Shown: piece after piece, positions 16,727 through 24,816 of the stretch
How positions within the stretch are numbered: the stretch's first letter is position 1
How the letters are laid out: the number at the start of each line of letters is the position of its first letter
Source of the DNA: Kiritimatiellia bacterium
Lineage (GTDB): Bacteria; Verrucomicrobiota; Kiritimatiellia; CAIQIC01; JAGNIJ01
Length of the DNA: 51,101 nucleotides
NCBI GenBank assembly: GCA_018001225.1
Contig: JAGNIJ010000033.1
Coordinates: 1-51,101 of the forward strand
Reading direction: 5' to 3'
The notes under the pieces: generated by a model
The model's database searches: none
Told to the model about the DNA's origin: nothing
What the model saw: the letters and a program-made list of their open reading frames with translations, nothing else
Made by a program: the position numbers and the translations under genes

Positions 16727-19726
16727 TCAGAAACTGACCGCGGATTTCAGCGAGAAGTACACCTGCGCCCGCTCGTCGGACGGCTCGCGCTCGAAGGCGT
16801 AGGCGAACCCGAGCCCGGGCGCGACGTCCAGGAAGCGCAGGAGCGTCATCGAGAAATTGAGCTCGAGCCCGACGCTGTTGAGCCAGTCGTTGGCCGGTTC
16901 GCCCGCGGGTTCGCCGCCCCAGGCCTTGCCGATGTCCCAGAACAGCTCGCCGAAGAGCTGCTGCCGGTAGACGGGTTTCGTGGCGCTCATGCCCTTGTAC
17001 ACGCGGCACAGCGGGAAGCGCCAGGCCGTGATCGCGCGGGTGGCCTGACGGCCGACCTGCGTGTTGGGCTCATACCCGCGCAGGGCGATGGTCCGCGCCA
17101 AGCCGGGCGTGGAGTTCTCCACGACGTCCCCCAGCCCGCCCACGCCGAAGAAGCCCTGCGCGGTCTCGTCGCCCGAGCCCGCGCCGTAGACCCAGTCCAT
17201 CTTCAGCACGTGGTTCTCGCCCCACGGCAGTGTGAAGTATTCCAGCCAGGCCAGCAGGCCGCGCACACGGTCGAGGTCGCCGCCCAGGGCGCGGTCGGTC
17301 CATTCCACGCCGGCGGAGACGTAGCGACCGTCCTCGACCGAGTGGCTGCGCGGGTAGGCCGTGCCGTCGAAGTATTCCAGTTGGCCGAACAGCGCGGCCT
17401 CGCTCCCCTCGAACAGGTTCGTGGTCAGCAGCGCGCGGTCCGCGTAGTTCGTCTCGCCCGATTCAAGCGCCTCGCGGTCGAGGTAGCGGTAGCCCAGCGT
17501 CAGGGCCAGCTCGCGATCCACCCGGATCCACGGCACGGTCACCGCCAGTCCGGCGGCGCCGGATTTTTCCTCGTAGTCATACCTGTTTCCGTCCGTGTCC
17601 CGCACCAGGTCGGGGTACGAGTCGGCCGAGTACAGCCCGAACACGGTGAAGACGGGATACAGGCCGGCATAGGAGTACACGGCCGAGCCGACGGGCATCT
17701 CCTCCTCGCCGTCGTAGCCGCCAAGCAGGGCGAGCGACTGGAAGCCCGCCGGGTCGGACAAGCGAGCCGCCAGGCCGCCCATCGCGGACTCCTCCGTCGC
17801 CACCGCCCACGGCGTCCAGTAATCCAGGCGCGTTTCCAGCAACGAACGATACGGCCGCGCCGGGCCGAGTTCCGGCGCTTCTTCCTCGGCCTCTTTCAGC
17901 CGGCGCTGGTTATCCGCGACGGCCGGCCACTCGCGGCGGACGGAGGGCAGCGCGCCCTCGACCGGGTGCAGAGCTTCGTATTCCAGGACCGCCAGACCGT
18001 AGCCGTACGAATCGTAGGCCGTGGCCGCGAGCCGCTTTCCGTCCGGCGAGAAGGCCGGTTCGAAGAGTCCGCCGAGCACGTGGGTCAGTGGCTCGGGGTC
18101 CGCGCCTGCGCGGAAGGGCAGGCGGTAAAGATTGTACACGCCGTTCCGGTCCGCGCTGAAGACCAGTTCCTTCCCATCGGGATGGAAGGCCGGGCCGAGG
18201 ACGATGCACGGCCATTTCAGCAGAGTTTCCGTCTCGCCGTTTTCCAGGTTCACGCGGCGCAGTTCAGATTCGCCTTCCCGCCCCTGCACGAAGACAAGCC
18301 ACTTCCCGTCCGGCGAGTAGGCGGGATCAACGATCATGGTGAACGGCGCCGCCCCGGCCAGGACGCGCTCCCGGTCCCGGCGGCCGGCGGCGGCCAGCGG
18401 AACCTCGACCAGCCGGCAGACCGCGGCCTCGTTGCGGACGGCGGCCAGCTTCGTCCCGTCCGGGCTGATCGCGGGAAAGCGATAGCGCCCGGCCGCGTCA
18501 ACCGGCCGCGTCCGGCCGCTCGCGGCGTCCATCACGCGCAACTCGCTGAACACGCGATCGCGGCCGAGGATATTCAGTCGCGTATAGTAGAGCCGCTCGC
18601 CGGCGGCGGCCAGGCGCGAGATCCCGGCCTGGACCCGGGCGTGTTTCAGCGGCCGAATCCGGCCGGAATCCAGGTCGTAGCGGTACAGCACGTCGCGCGC
18701 GGCCTCGCGGTTACCCGCGAAGAAGACGGACCGCCCGTCGGCGGAAAATTTCGGCTGCGAGACGAGCAGGCGATCGGGCGTCCGCTTCTTCACTTCCGTC
18801 AGCGGTTTTTCGCGCAGCGTCGCCAGTTGCTTCTGCTGGTAGCGGGTCTCCTCGTCCAGCGCCCGGCGCGCGAGGTCCGCGAAGGACTGGCCGGTCACCG
18901 GCCGGGCGCGGTCGTCGAAGAACCACGGCCACGAGCGGCTGACCGAGTCGGAGAGTTCGCCGACGACGTTGCGGTCCTTTTTTCCTTTGCGCTGCTCCTG
19001 CGCGTGCTGCACGGCGCGCGCGCCCCAGAGATAAGCGGCATCCGAGTACGGCCACTCGGGATGGGCCAGTTCCCACTGCCGGGCGTCGAGCGCGCGGCCG
19101 TCGGCGACGGCCATGCGCATGACCATGTCCGGGAGGCTCTGGCGGCCGCGGCCCTGGCGGGTGAACTCGGTCTCGGACCAGATGGACGCGCCCTCGAGGA
19201 ACCAGTTCGGCGCGGTCAGGCCGGGCGGCAGGGCGAAGTAGAAGATCAGGGTGGAGACGGGATCGCCGATCTCCGGCAGGAAACGCCCGAAAAAACGCCC
19301 GAGCCAGTCCCCGAAGCCGTGCTTCGCGTCGAGCATGAGCACGTGGGTGTACTCGTGCCAGATCGTGCTGCGCAGGTACCCTCCGGGCTCGTAGATGGAG
19401 GACGGGGACGGCCCGGCAGCGAAGAAGGAAAGGCGCGCGCGCGGGATCGTGAAGGCCCAGCCGTTGTGCTCGTCCCAGCCGTCGTGGAACAGGACCTGCA
19501 CCTTTTCCCGGGGGGTCCAGTGGAAGATCGGCGTCAGCACAGCGTGGGCGGTCTCGCACTCGCGGACCAGCGCGGGCACGCGGTCGGCGAGGGATTCCTG
19601 GTAGTAGACCACGAAGTGCGCGCTCTCGACGCGCCGGACGCGCTCGCCGATCGGCATGTCCTGCGCGCGGCCCGCCGCGACCGCGGCCAGCAGCACGATC
19701 ATCCCCCATCTTGCGCTTTTTTTCAC
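16727..19726 (-). CDS. Gluzincin metallopeptidase / TolB-like propeller / outer-membrane barrel protein
   Basis: Large exported protein (999 aa) with three parts. After a signal peptide (1-22) comes a peptidase-MA-like domain with zinc motif HEYTH (124-128) and a downstream Glu in NWFLEGASIW (E178), a gluzincin arrangement. From about 330 to 610 are TolB/WD40-like repeats with recurring F/Y-S-P/A-DG-K segments (PKFSADGRSVFFA, PAISPDGTKLAAV, PAYSPDGKWLVFV, PAFSPDGKRLAAT). The last third (about 660-999) alternates aromatic beta strands and ends in Phe, as outer-membrane barrels do, with a surface-antigen-like repeat near RTIALRGYEPN. Start is GTG at 19726 with GGGAGGG 4 nt upstream. The protein likely sits in the outer membrane with the enzyme in the periplasm or outside. 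Function unknown. Confidence 0.8.
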   Translation of the reverse strand: MKKSARWGMIVLLAAVAAGRAQDMPIGERVRRVESAHFVVYYQESLADRVPALVRECETAHAVLTPIFHWTPREKVQVLFHDGWDEHNGWAFTIPRARLSFFAAGPSPSSIYEPGGYLRSTIWHEYTHVLMLDAKHGFGDWLGRFFGRFLPEIGDPVSTLIFYFALPPGLTAPNWFLEGASIWSETEFTRQGRGRQSLPDMVMRMAVADGRALDARQWELAHPEWPYSDAAYLWGARAVQHAQEQRKGKKDRNVVGELSDSVSRSWPWFFDDRARPVTGQSFADLARRALDEETRYQQKQLATLREKPLTEVKKRTPDRLLVSQPKFSADGRSVFFAGNREAARDVLYRYDLDSGRIRPLKHARVQAGISRLAAAGERLYYTRLNILGRDRVFSELRVMDAASGRTRPVDAAGRYRFPAISPDGTKLAAVRNEAAVCRLVEVPLAAAGRRDRERVLAGAAPFTMIVDPAYSPDGKWLVFVQGREGESELRRVNLENGETETLLKWPCIVLGPAFHPDGKELVFSADRNGVYNLYRLPFRAGADPEPLTHVLGGLFEPAFSPDGKRLAATAYDSYGYGLAVLEYEALHPVEGALPSVRREWPAVADNQRRLKEAEEEAPELGPARPYRSLLETRLDYWTPWAVATEESAMGGLAARLSDPAGFQSLALLGGYDGEEEMPVGSAVYSYAGLYPVFTVFGLYSADSYPDLVRDTDGNRYDYEEKSGAAGLAVTVPWIRVDRELALTLGYRYLDREALESGETNYADRALLTTNLFEGSEAALFGQLEYFDGTAYPRSHSVEDGRYVSAGVEWTDRALGGDLDRVRGLLAWLEYFTLPWGENHVLKMDWVYGAGSGDETAQGFFGVGGLGDVVENSTPGLARTIALRGYEPNTQVGRQATRAITAWRFPLCRVYKGMSATKPVYRQQLFGELFWDIGKAWGGEPAGEPANDWLNSVGLELNFSMTLLRFLDVAPGLGFAYAFEREPSDERAQVYFSLKSAVSF

Positions 19727-19801
19727 GGCGCCCTCCCGTTCGCGGTATTCGACCCGAACGGCGGCGGGGGCGCAAGCGCGGAATGGATTCGCCAAAAAAA
19801 A

Positions 19802-19830
19802 TTGAACAACCGGCGCGCCCGGGGTATTTT
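19802..19830 (+). promoter_or_regulatory. Promoter of the 676-aa secreted protein gene
   Basis: TTGAAC (19802-19807), 17 nt, TATTTT (19825-19830). A normal leader follows, and AGGAGG precedes the ATG at 19875. It lies in the intergenic space between two divergent genes. Confidence 0.55.
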
Positions 19831-19874
19831 CAACTCCCGGCGAGGATAGCAGCTTCAACAACAGGAGGTATGTC

Positions 19875-21905
19875 ATGAAGCGCCATGTCGTGGCCGGGTT
19901 GTGTCTCGTGCTCCTTCTTTCCCTGACCGCCGCGGGGGCGCCCCCGCCGGAGATGGACTACCAGGGCAAGATCCTGGTCAACGACATCCCGCTGACGGGG
20001 CCGGGGTATTTCAAGTACGCCATTTCCGACGCGGCCGGCACCGGCAACTACTGGGCCCACGACGGCACGGCCACCGGGGAGCCCGCCACCTTTCTCACCA
20101 ATGAATGTTACAACGGCGTGTTCAGCGTCCTCCTCGGGAGCGACCCGATGCAGGATATAGACCCGGACATCTTCGCCGTCGAGGGGACGGACCTGGTGCT
20201 GCGGGTATGGTTCAGCGAAGACGGCATCACGTTCAACGAGATGCTGCCCGCCCAGGAACTGGTCAGCGCCCCGTACGCGATCAACTCCGACCAGGTGGAC
20301 GGGTACGACGCCGACGAACTGATCGCCGCCGCGACCAACGCCTTCACGGAGACCGACCCGGTGTTCGGCGCCAGCGACGCCGCCGGCATCACGGCCAGCG
20401 ACATCTCGAACTGGGACGCCGCCTACGGCTGGGGGGACCATTCCACGTTCGGCTACCTGACGAGTGAAACCGACCCGATTTTCGGCGCCAGCGCGGCGGC
20501 GGGCATCACGGCCGGGGACATCGTCAACTGGAACACTGCCTTCGGCTGGGGCGACCACGCGCTCGCCGGGTACCTGACGGCCGAGAGCGACCCGATCTGG
20601 ACCGCCTCGAGCAACAATTTCTACACCAAGGGCGAGGCCGAGACGCGCTACGTGAACGTGGCCGGCGACACGATGACGGGGACGCTGGTCATGAACGTCG
20701 GCCTGAACAACGACCTGATCATCGGCAGCGCGGGCCGGACTATCGGGATCGGCAACAGCACCGGCGTCGGGATCGGCAACGATCGCATCGCCCTGGGCCG
20801 GGAAGTCACCAATTTCGTGGACAATTCCGCCCGGATCCGCGGCACGTTCTGGATGGACGGCGGGACGGGGCTGGTGGCGCGGCCGGTATTCGGCACGGGC
20901 GCCTGGAAGACGCTCTCCCCCCTGCCGCCGCTTGACAACGTGATTTACGTGGCGACCAACGGCACGCCGGCCGGCCCGGGCAACATCGACCGGCCGTTCA
21001 GCACCCCGCAGGCCGGCTACGACTACGCCGCGGCCACGCGCACCAACGGACCCGCGGCCGTCGTCATCGCCGCCGGCCGGTATCCCGGCCTGACCATGCA
21101 CGCCGGAAACATCCACGTCCTCGGACACAGCCGGCCGCAGCTCGATTCGCTGATGATCACCGCCCCGGCCAAAACGATCCTGGGCAAGCAGCGCGTGGAG
21201 AACATCATCGTCGAGGGCGTCACGACCGTCGCGGCGGATCTCGGCGAGGACGTCAAGTTCCACAACTGCCGGTTCCAGCGGGGCCTGGTCATCTATAATT
21301 CAAGAGTCGAAGTCCAGGACTGCTATGCGGTCGGGTCCGACGGCCCGGCCATCACCGTGGGCAACGGGTCCTCGGTCATATCAGAGATCGCGATCTACAA
21401 CTCCTCGATGTTCAACAAGGATTCCTCGAACCCGGCGTTGCTCGTGAACCAGAACGTGTACTACTTCGAGGTGATCGGCTGCGAAATCGCGAACTTCGAT
21501 CCGACACCCGGCGTTCTGCGCGCGTGGGCAGCCCTCGAGGACCAGGAAATCTCCCTGCATCCCAATCAGCCGCCGCACCTGTACTCCCACAACGTCATAC
21601 GGGGGCCCGAGGCCAACACGGGCATTCCGCCCGCGGTGTACGATTCCGGTGCGGTGACCACGCCCACCATCACCTTCGTGAACAACACGGTCTGGGGCGA
21701 CGTCGGCGTAAGCAGCAACATGCAGTTCTTCGCCAACAACATCGTCTACGGCATGATCAACAACATCGGCGGGCCCATCGGCTGGGCCCAGGCGGGTGTC
21801 GGCACGGGCACCGACCCGGCGGGCAACACGGAGCACCAGATCATATACCCGCAACGATTTGCGGTTCCGGCGGGACGGGGCTTCCCGGCGGCGTGGCAGG
21901 ACTGA
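19875..21905 (+). CDS. Secreted protein with phage-fibre-like repeats and a beta-helix-like C-terminal half
   Basis: Exported 676-aa protein. A signal peptide (1-22) leads into a module beginning MDYQGKILVNDIPLTGPGYFKYAI (about 27-140), a start seen in many PVC and candidate-phylum surface proteins. Residues 159-236 are two 39-residue repeats (ETDPVFGASDAAGIT...YGWGDH...GYLT), with a partial third. NNFYTKGEAETRYVNVAGDTMTGTL (247-271) resembles phage tail-fibre spacers. From about 345 the sequence begins IYVATNGTPAGPGNIDRPFSTPQ and shows repeated short beta strands (VIVEGVTTV, FHNCRFQRG, VEVQDCYAV, NNTVWGDV), consistent with a right-handed parallel beta-helix of the pectate-lyase type. Substrate binding or adhesion is likely; no catalytic site is claimed. 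Confidence 0.72.
   Translation: MKRHVVAGLCLVLLLSLTAAGAPPPEMDYQGKILVNDIPLTGPGYFKYAISDAAGTGNYWAHDGTATGEPATFLTNECYNGVFSVLLGSDPMQDIDPDIFAVEGTDLVLRVWFSEDGITFNEMLPAQELVSAPYAINSDQVDGYDADELIAAATNAFTETDPVFGASDAAGITASDISNWDAAYGWGDHSTFGYLTSETDPIFGASAAAGITAGDIVNWNTAFGWGDHALAGYLTAESDPIWTASSNNFYTKGEAETRYVNVAGDTMTGTLVMNVGLNNDLIIGSAGRTIGIGNSTGVGIGNDRIALGREVTNFVDNSARIRGTFWMDGGTGLVARPVFGTGAWKTLSPLPPLDNVIYVATNGTPAGPGNIDRPFSTPQAGYDYAAATRTNGPAAVVIAAGRYPGLTMHAGNIHVLGHSRPQLDSLMITAPAKTILGKQRVENIIVEGVTTVAADLGEDVKFHNCRFQRGLVIYNSRVEVQDCYAVGSDGPAITVGNGSSVISEIAIYNSSMFNKDSSNPALLVNQNVYYFEVIGCEIANFDPTPGVLRAWAALEDQEISLHPNQPPHLYSHNVIRGPEANTGIPPAVYDSGAVTTPTITFVNNTVWGDVGVSSNMQFFANNIVYGMINNIGGPIGWAQAGVGTGTDPAGNTEHQIIYPQRFAVPAGRGFPAAWQD
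20349..20582 (+). repeat. Tandem 39-residue protein repeat within the secreted protein
   Basis: Two in-frame 117-bp units encode ETDP(V/I)FGAS-AAGIT-(S/G)DI-NW--A(Y/F)GWGDH---GYLT. A third unit starts (ESDPIW) and diverges. The DNA units are similar but not identical, so the repeat is old or under protein-level selection. Confidence 0.75.
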
Positions 21906-21915
21906 CAAGGGTGTC

Positions 21916-22431
21916 ATGAAAAGAACCCACATCGGCTTTTCCCTGATCGTGGCCGGCCTGCTGCCGGCGGCCCTCTGGGCGGCCGGCAGCCGGGTCGGCG
22001 GAAACGCGGACATCCTGTACGAGGCGGTGGGCGCGGGCGGCGCGGCCTTCGCCTCGAGCGGCGACGTGAAGCTCGGCGGCACGCTGGGCCAGGGCGGCCT
22101 GGCGATCCTCGCCACGAACGACCAGGCCCAGGTCTTCCTGAACGGCTTCTGGAAGTCCGAGGATTCCTGCACGCTCTACAACCCGACCATCACGGAACTG
22201 ACGCAGAGCACGGGCACCGTGGCCATCACCTTCATGGTGGTCAACGGCAACACCTACTCGGTGGAGTACGTGACCCACGAGGAGGGCGGCCTGATGCTCG
22301 GCTCGCACGCGATCACCAACCCGGTGACCACCGTGGCCGGCGTCGGGCTGGCCGGCTCGACGACCACGATCTGGCACAACGTGAGCGCATCCACGAACCG
22401 CATCCGGTTCTACGTCATCCGCTGCGAGTAG
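21916..22431 (+). CDS. Secreted hypothetical protein
   Basis: 171-aa exported protein, 10 nt after the previous stop and probably in the same transcript. A signal peptide (about 1-21, ending LWA) precedes SRVGGNADILYEAVGAGGAAFASSGDVKLGGTLGQGGLAI and NGFWKSEDSC, a Gly-rich segment often found at the start of secreted proteins in this group. The rest (CTLYNPTITELTQSTGTVAITFMVVNGNTYSVEYVTHEEG...NRIRFYVIRCE) looks like one beta-sandwich that closes in Cys-Glu; two Cys could form a disulphide. I do not recognise a family with assigned function. Confidence 0.7.
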   Translation: MKRTHIGFSLIVAGLLPAALWAAGSRVGGNADILYEAVGAGGAAFASSGDVKLGGTLGQGGLAILATNDQAQVFLNGFWKSEDSCTLYNPTITELTQSTGTVAITFMVVNGNTYSVEYVTHEEGGLMLGSHAITNPVTTVAGVGLAGSTTTIWHNVSASTNRIRFYVIRCE

Positions 22432-22447
22432 GACCGGTTCCGGACCG

Positions 22448-22509
22448 CGGCTCGCGGGGACGCTCGCCCTCCATTTTCGCGCCCTGGAGGGCGAGCCTCC
22501 GGCGAGCCG
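22448..22509. repeat. Dispersed inverted repeat with CCTCCA/TGGAGG centre, copy 3
   Basis: The left arm (22448-22473, CGGCTCGCG... GCCCTCCA) and right arm (22485-22509, TGGAGGGC...GCGAGCCG) pair with few mismatches around an 11-nt loop. A CTTTTTG tract follows, so this copy may also end transcription of the preceding secreted-protein genes. The arms closely match copy 1 at 6341-6427. Confidence 0.8.
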
Positions 22510-22588
22510 CTTTTTGCCCCTTGAACGGGACGGCCTGCGCCTGTACATTGCCGTTTCCGCTACCAACAACGAAACGAGGACTCTTTTC

Positions 22589-23908
22589 ATGGCCGGGATT
22601 TTCAAGGCGTACGACATTCGGGGTATTTACGGCGACACGCTGACGGAGGACACCGCGTATCGCATCGGGCGCGCGTTCGCGACATTCCTGAAATGCCGCA
22701 AGGTCGTCGTGGGCCACGATATGCGGCCGCATTCCCCCCCGCTCTTCCAGGCCTTGGCCCGCGGCCTGACGGAACAGGGCGCGGACGTGGTGGACATCGG
22801 GATGTGCTCGACGCCGATGTCCTACTTTGCCAATAACCGGCTCGGGGCCGACGCGAGCGTCATGATCACCGCCTCGCACAATCCCGGCGAGTGGAACGGG
22901 TTCAAGGTCTGCCGGGAAAAGGCCATCCCGATCAGCGGCGAGACCGGGATCCGGGATATCGAGCAAATCTGCCGCTCCGGCCAATTTGCCCCGGCCGCCG
23001 CGCGGCCCGGCACGATCAGCACCCACGAGATCCTCGACGAGTATGTCGCCTACATCCGCGGCTTCGCCGAGATCCGCCGCCCGCTCAAGGTCGTGGTGGA
23101 TTACGCCAACGGCATGGGCGTCCTCGAGGGCAAGGTCCTGGACGGGTTGATGGAGATCGAGCCGCTGTTCAACACCCTCGACGGGACGTTCCCGAACCAC
23201 GAGGCCAACCCGCTCAAGCACGACACGCTCGAGGCGCTCCAGGCCCGGATGCGCTCGGGCCGCTACGATTTCGGCATCGCGTTCGACGGCGACGCGGACC
23301 GCGTCGGGTTCGTCGACGAGCGGGGCGATATCATCGCGATGGACATCACCACGGCGCTGATCGCCGAGACAATCCTGCAGCACGAGAAGGGCCCGATCTT
23401 CTACGACCTGCGCAGCAGCTGGGCCGTGAAGGAGATCATCGAGGAAAACGGCGGCACGCCCATGATGTCGCGCGTGGGGCACGCCTTCATCAAGGCCCAG
23501 ATGCGCGAGGCGAAGGCTCTTTTCGCCGGCGAGCTTTCCGGGCACTATTACTTCCGGGAGAACGGGTACACCGAGAGCGCGTCCCTGGCCGCCCTGTACA
23601 TCGCCAACCTGGTCAGCCAGTCCGACCGGCCCCTCTCGGAACTGGTGAAGCCGATCCGCCGGTACTTCGCCAGCGGCGAAATCAATTCCGAGGTGCACGA
23701 CGTCAAGGGCGTGCTGGGCCGCCTGCGCGCGAAATACGCCGCGGGGCGCATGATCGAGCTGGACGGGTTGAGCGTGGAATTCGAGGACTGGTGGTTCAAC
23801 GTCCGCGCCTCGAACACCGAGCCGCTGGTGCGCCTGAACCTCGAGGCGAAAACGGCGGAGCTCATGGCGCGGCGCCGCGACGAGGTCCTCGCCGTGATCC
23901 GGGGCTGA
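22589..23908 (+). CDS. Phosphomannomutase/phosphoglucomutase
   Basis: Alpha-D-phosphohexomutase (439 aa) that interconverts hexose 6- and 1-phosphates, supplying GDP-mannose or UDP-glucose for polysaccharides. The four-domain family's sites are present: N-terminal FKAYDIRGIYGDTLTEDTAYRIGRAF, phosphoserine loop ITASHNP (S96), metal loop FDGDADRVG (about 231-239), sugar loop GELSGHYYFRENGY, and phosphate-binding loop VRASNTEPLVRLNLEA. The sequence resembles the ManB/AlgC group more than phosphoglucosamine mutase. The start at 22589 (MAGIFKAYDIRG) has ACGAGGA upstream. The gene is monocistronic between a repeat and a convergent gene. Confidence 0.93.
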   Translation: MAGIFKAYDIRGIYGDTLTEDTAYRIGRAFATFLKCRKVVVGHDMRPHSPPLFQALARGLTEQGADVVDIGMCSTPMSYFANNRLGADASVMITASHNPGEWNGFKVCREKAIPISGETGIRDIEQICRSGQFAPAAARPGTISTHEILDEYVAYIRGFAEIRRPLKVVVDYANGMGVLEGKVLDGLMEIEPLFNTLDGTFPNHEANPLKHDTLEALQARMRSGRYDFGIAFDGDADRVGFVDERGDIIAMDITTALIAETILQHEKGPIFYDLRSSWAVKEIIEENGGTPMMSRVGHAFIKAQMREAKALFAGELSGHYYFRENGYTESASLAALYIANLVSQSDRPLSELVKPIRRYFASGEINSEVHDVKGVLGRLRAKYAAGRMIELDGLSVEFEDWWFNVRASNTEPLVRLNLEAKTAELMARRRDEVLAVIRG

Positions 23909-23915
23909 CCGGCGC

Positions 23916-24605
23916 CTACTTTTCGGAGACGCGCGGGCTCGCGCCGATCTCGAGGCGGCTGATGACAAAGGCCTTGCCCGGGGCCGGCAGGGACAACAGG
24001 CCGACGCGGACTTCCGCGATCCGGTCCCAGTTCAGCGGGCCCTCGGCGCCGGTGGGCGTCCGCCGGGCATCCCCGGAAAGCGCGCGGCCCCGCGCGCCAA
24101 AGTCCTTCAGCGGAATGGCGTAATAGCCCAGGGCGTTGCGTCGCCACGTCCGGTACGGGGCCAGCGGCAACTGCGCCATCACCGCCGGCGCGCCGCCGGG
24201 ACCTTCCGAGGCCAGCCCGATATAGAGCGCCTCGGCGGCCGCGTCGGGGATGATGCGCAACCGCAGGTAGGATTTCGGCCGGTAGCGCCGGAGATCGAGC
24301 GGCCGGCGCAGCAGGATGGTCGCGTAGGAATCCTCCCGGTCCCGGAAAAGGATGTCCCACTCGAAGAGGCCGCCCTTCCAGCGCAGGATGTGGCGCGTGA
24401 GCGGCATCGGGTAGGCGGGCCCTTCGAGCACGTCGTGCGACCGGCCGGCCACGCGGATCGTCGCCAGCCGCTGTTCCGCAACCGCGCCGACGGCGGAGGC
24501 GGGCGGGGCCTGGCACCCGGCGGCCGCGAGGAGCAACCCCGCGCCCGCCAGGCACCATGCCCACTCGCCGCGTCCTCGCCGCATCCTGTTCAACGGGTTC
24601 CTCAC
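23916..24605 (-). CDS. Lipoprotein of unknown function
   Basis: 229-aa lipoprotein. After an Arg-rich n-region a hydrophobic stretch ends in the lipobox LAAAGC, with Cys31 as the lipid site. The mature protein has alternating beta-strand character (HILRWKGGLFEWDILFRDREDSYATILLRRPLDL; SYLRLRIIPDAAAEALYIGLA; KAFVISRLEIGASPRVSEK), compatible with a galactose-binding-like jelly roll. Start is GTG at 24605 with GGAG 5 nt upstream. It converges on the phosphomannomutase gene with 7 nt between stops. I do not recognise the family. Confidence 0.72.
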   Translation of the reverse strand: MRNPLNRMRRGRGEWAWCLAGAGLLLAAAGCQAPPASAVGAVAEQRLATIRVAGRSHDVLEGPAYPMPLTRHILRWKGGLFEWDILFRDREDSYATILLRRPLDLRRYRPKSYLRLRIIPDAAAEALYIGLASEGPGGAPAVMAQLPLAPYRTWRRNALGYYAIPLKDFGARGRALSGDARRTPTGAEGPLNWDRIAEVRVGLLSLPAPGKAFVISRLEIGASPRVSEK

Positions 24606-24681
24606 AACGGCTCCGCTTTTCGCTGGAATTCTAGCCCTCGCCTGCTATGTTGTCTACGCGGTATTCATCCACCGGTCCAAC

Positions 24682-24756
24682 GGCGCGGTAGCCAAGTGGT
24701 AAGGCGGAGGTCTGCAAAACCTCTATGCATCGGTTCGAATCCGATCCGCGCCTCCA
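24682..24756 (+). tRNA. tRNA-Cys (GCA)
   Basis: Complete cloverleaf: acceptor GGCGCGG/CCGCGCC, anticodon arm GAGGT-CTGCAAA-ACCTC with anticodon GCA, T arm TCGG-TTCGAAT-CCGA, discriminator U73 as expected for tRNA-Cys, and an encoded CCA. It lies divergent from the lipoprotein gene and next to a cysteine-synthase-like gene; the latter is probably coincidence. Confidence 0.97.
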
Positions 24757-24761
24757 ATCCA

Positions 24762-24798
24762 TAAAAAAAAACCCGCCGGGGTCCTGCGCCCCGGCGGG
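24762..24798 (-). terminator. Rho-independent terminator
   Basis: On the minus strand a perfect 10-bp stem (CCCGCCGGGG pairing with CCCCGGCGGG, 24772-24798) with a 7-nt loop is followed by nine T residues (24771-24763). It ends the minus-strand run that includes the SbnA-like gene. It is not a terminator for the tRNA, since the A-tract precedes the stem on the plus strand. Confidence 0.93.
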
Positions 24799-24816
24799 TG
24801 GAATTCCGCGGCCCGG

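Noticed and set aside
16451..19849. Plus-strand open frame of over 1100 codons opposite the metallopeptidase
   Set aside because: Same antisense effect; no motif and no ribosome-binding site.
24772..24798. Hairpin as a terminator of tRNA-Cys
   Set aside because: The A-tract comes before the stem on the plus strand; the T-tract follows the stem only on the minus strand.
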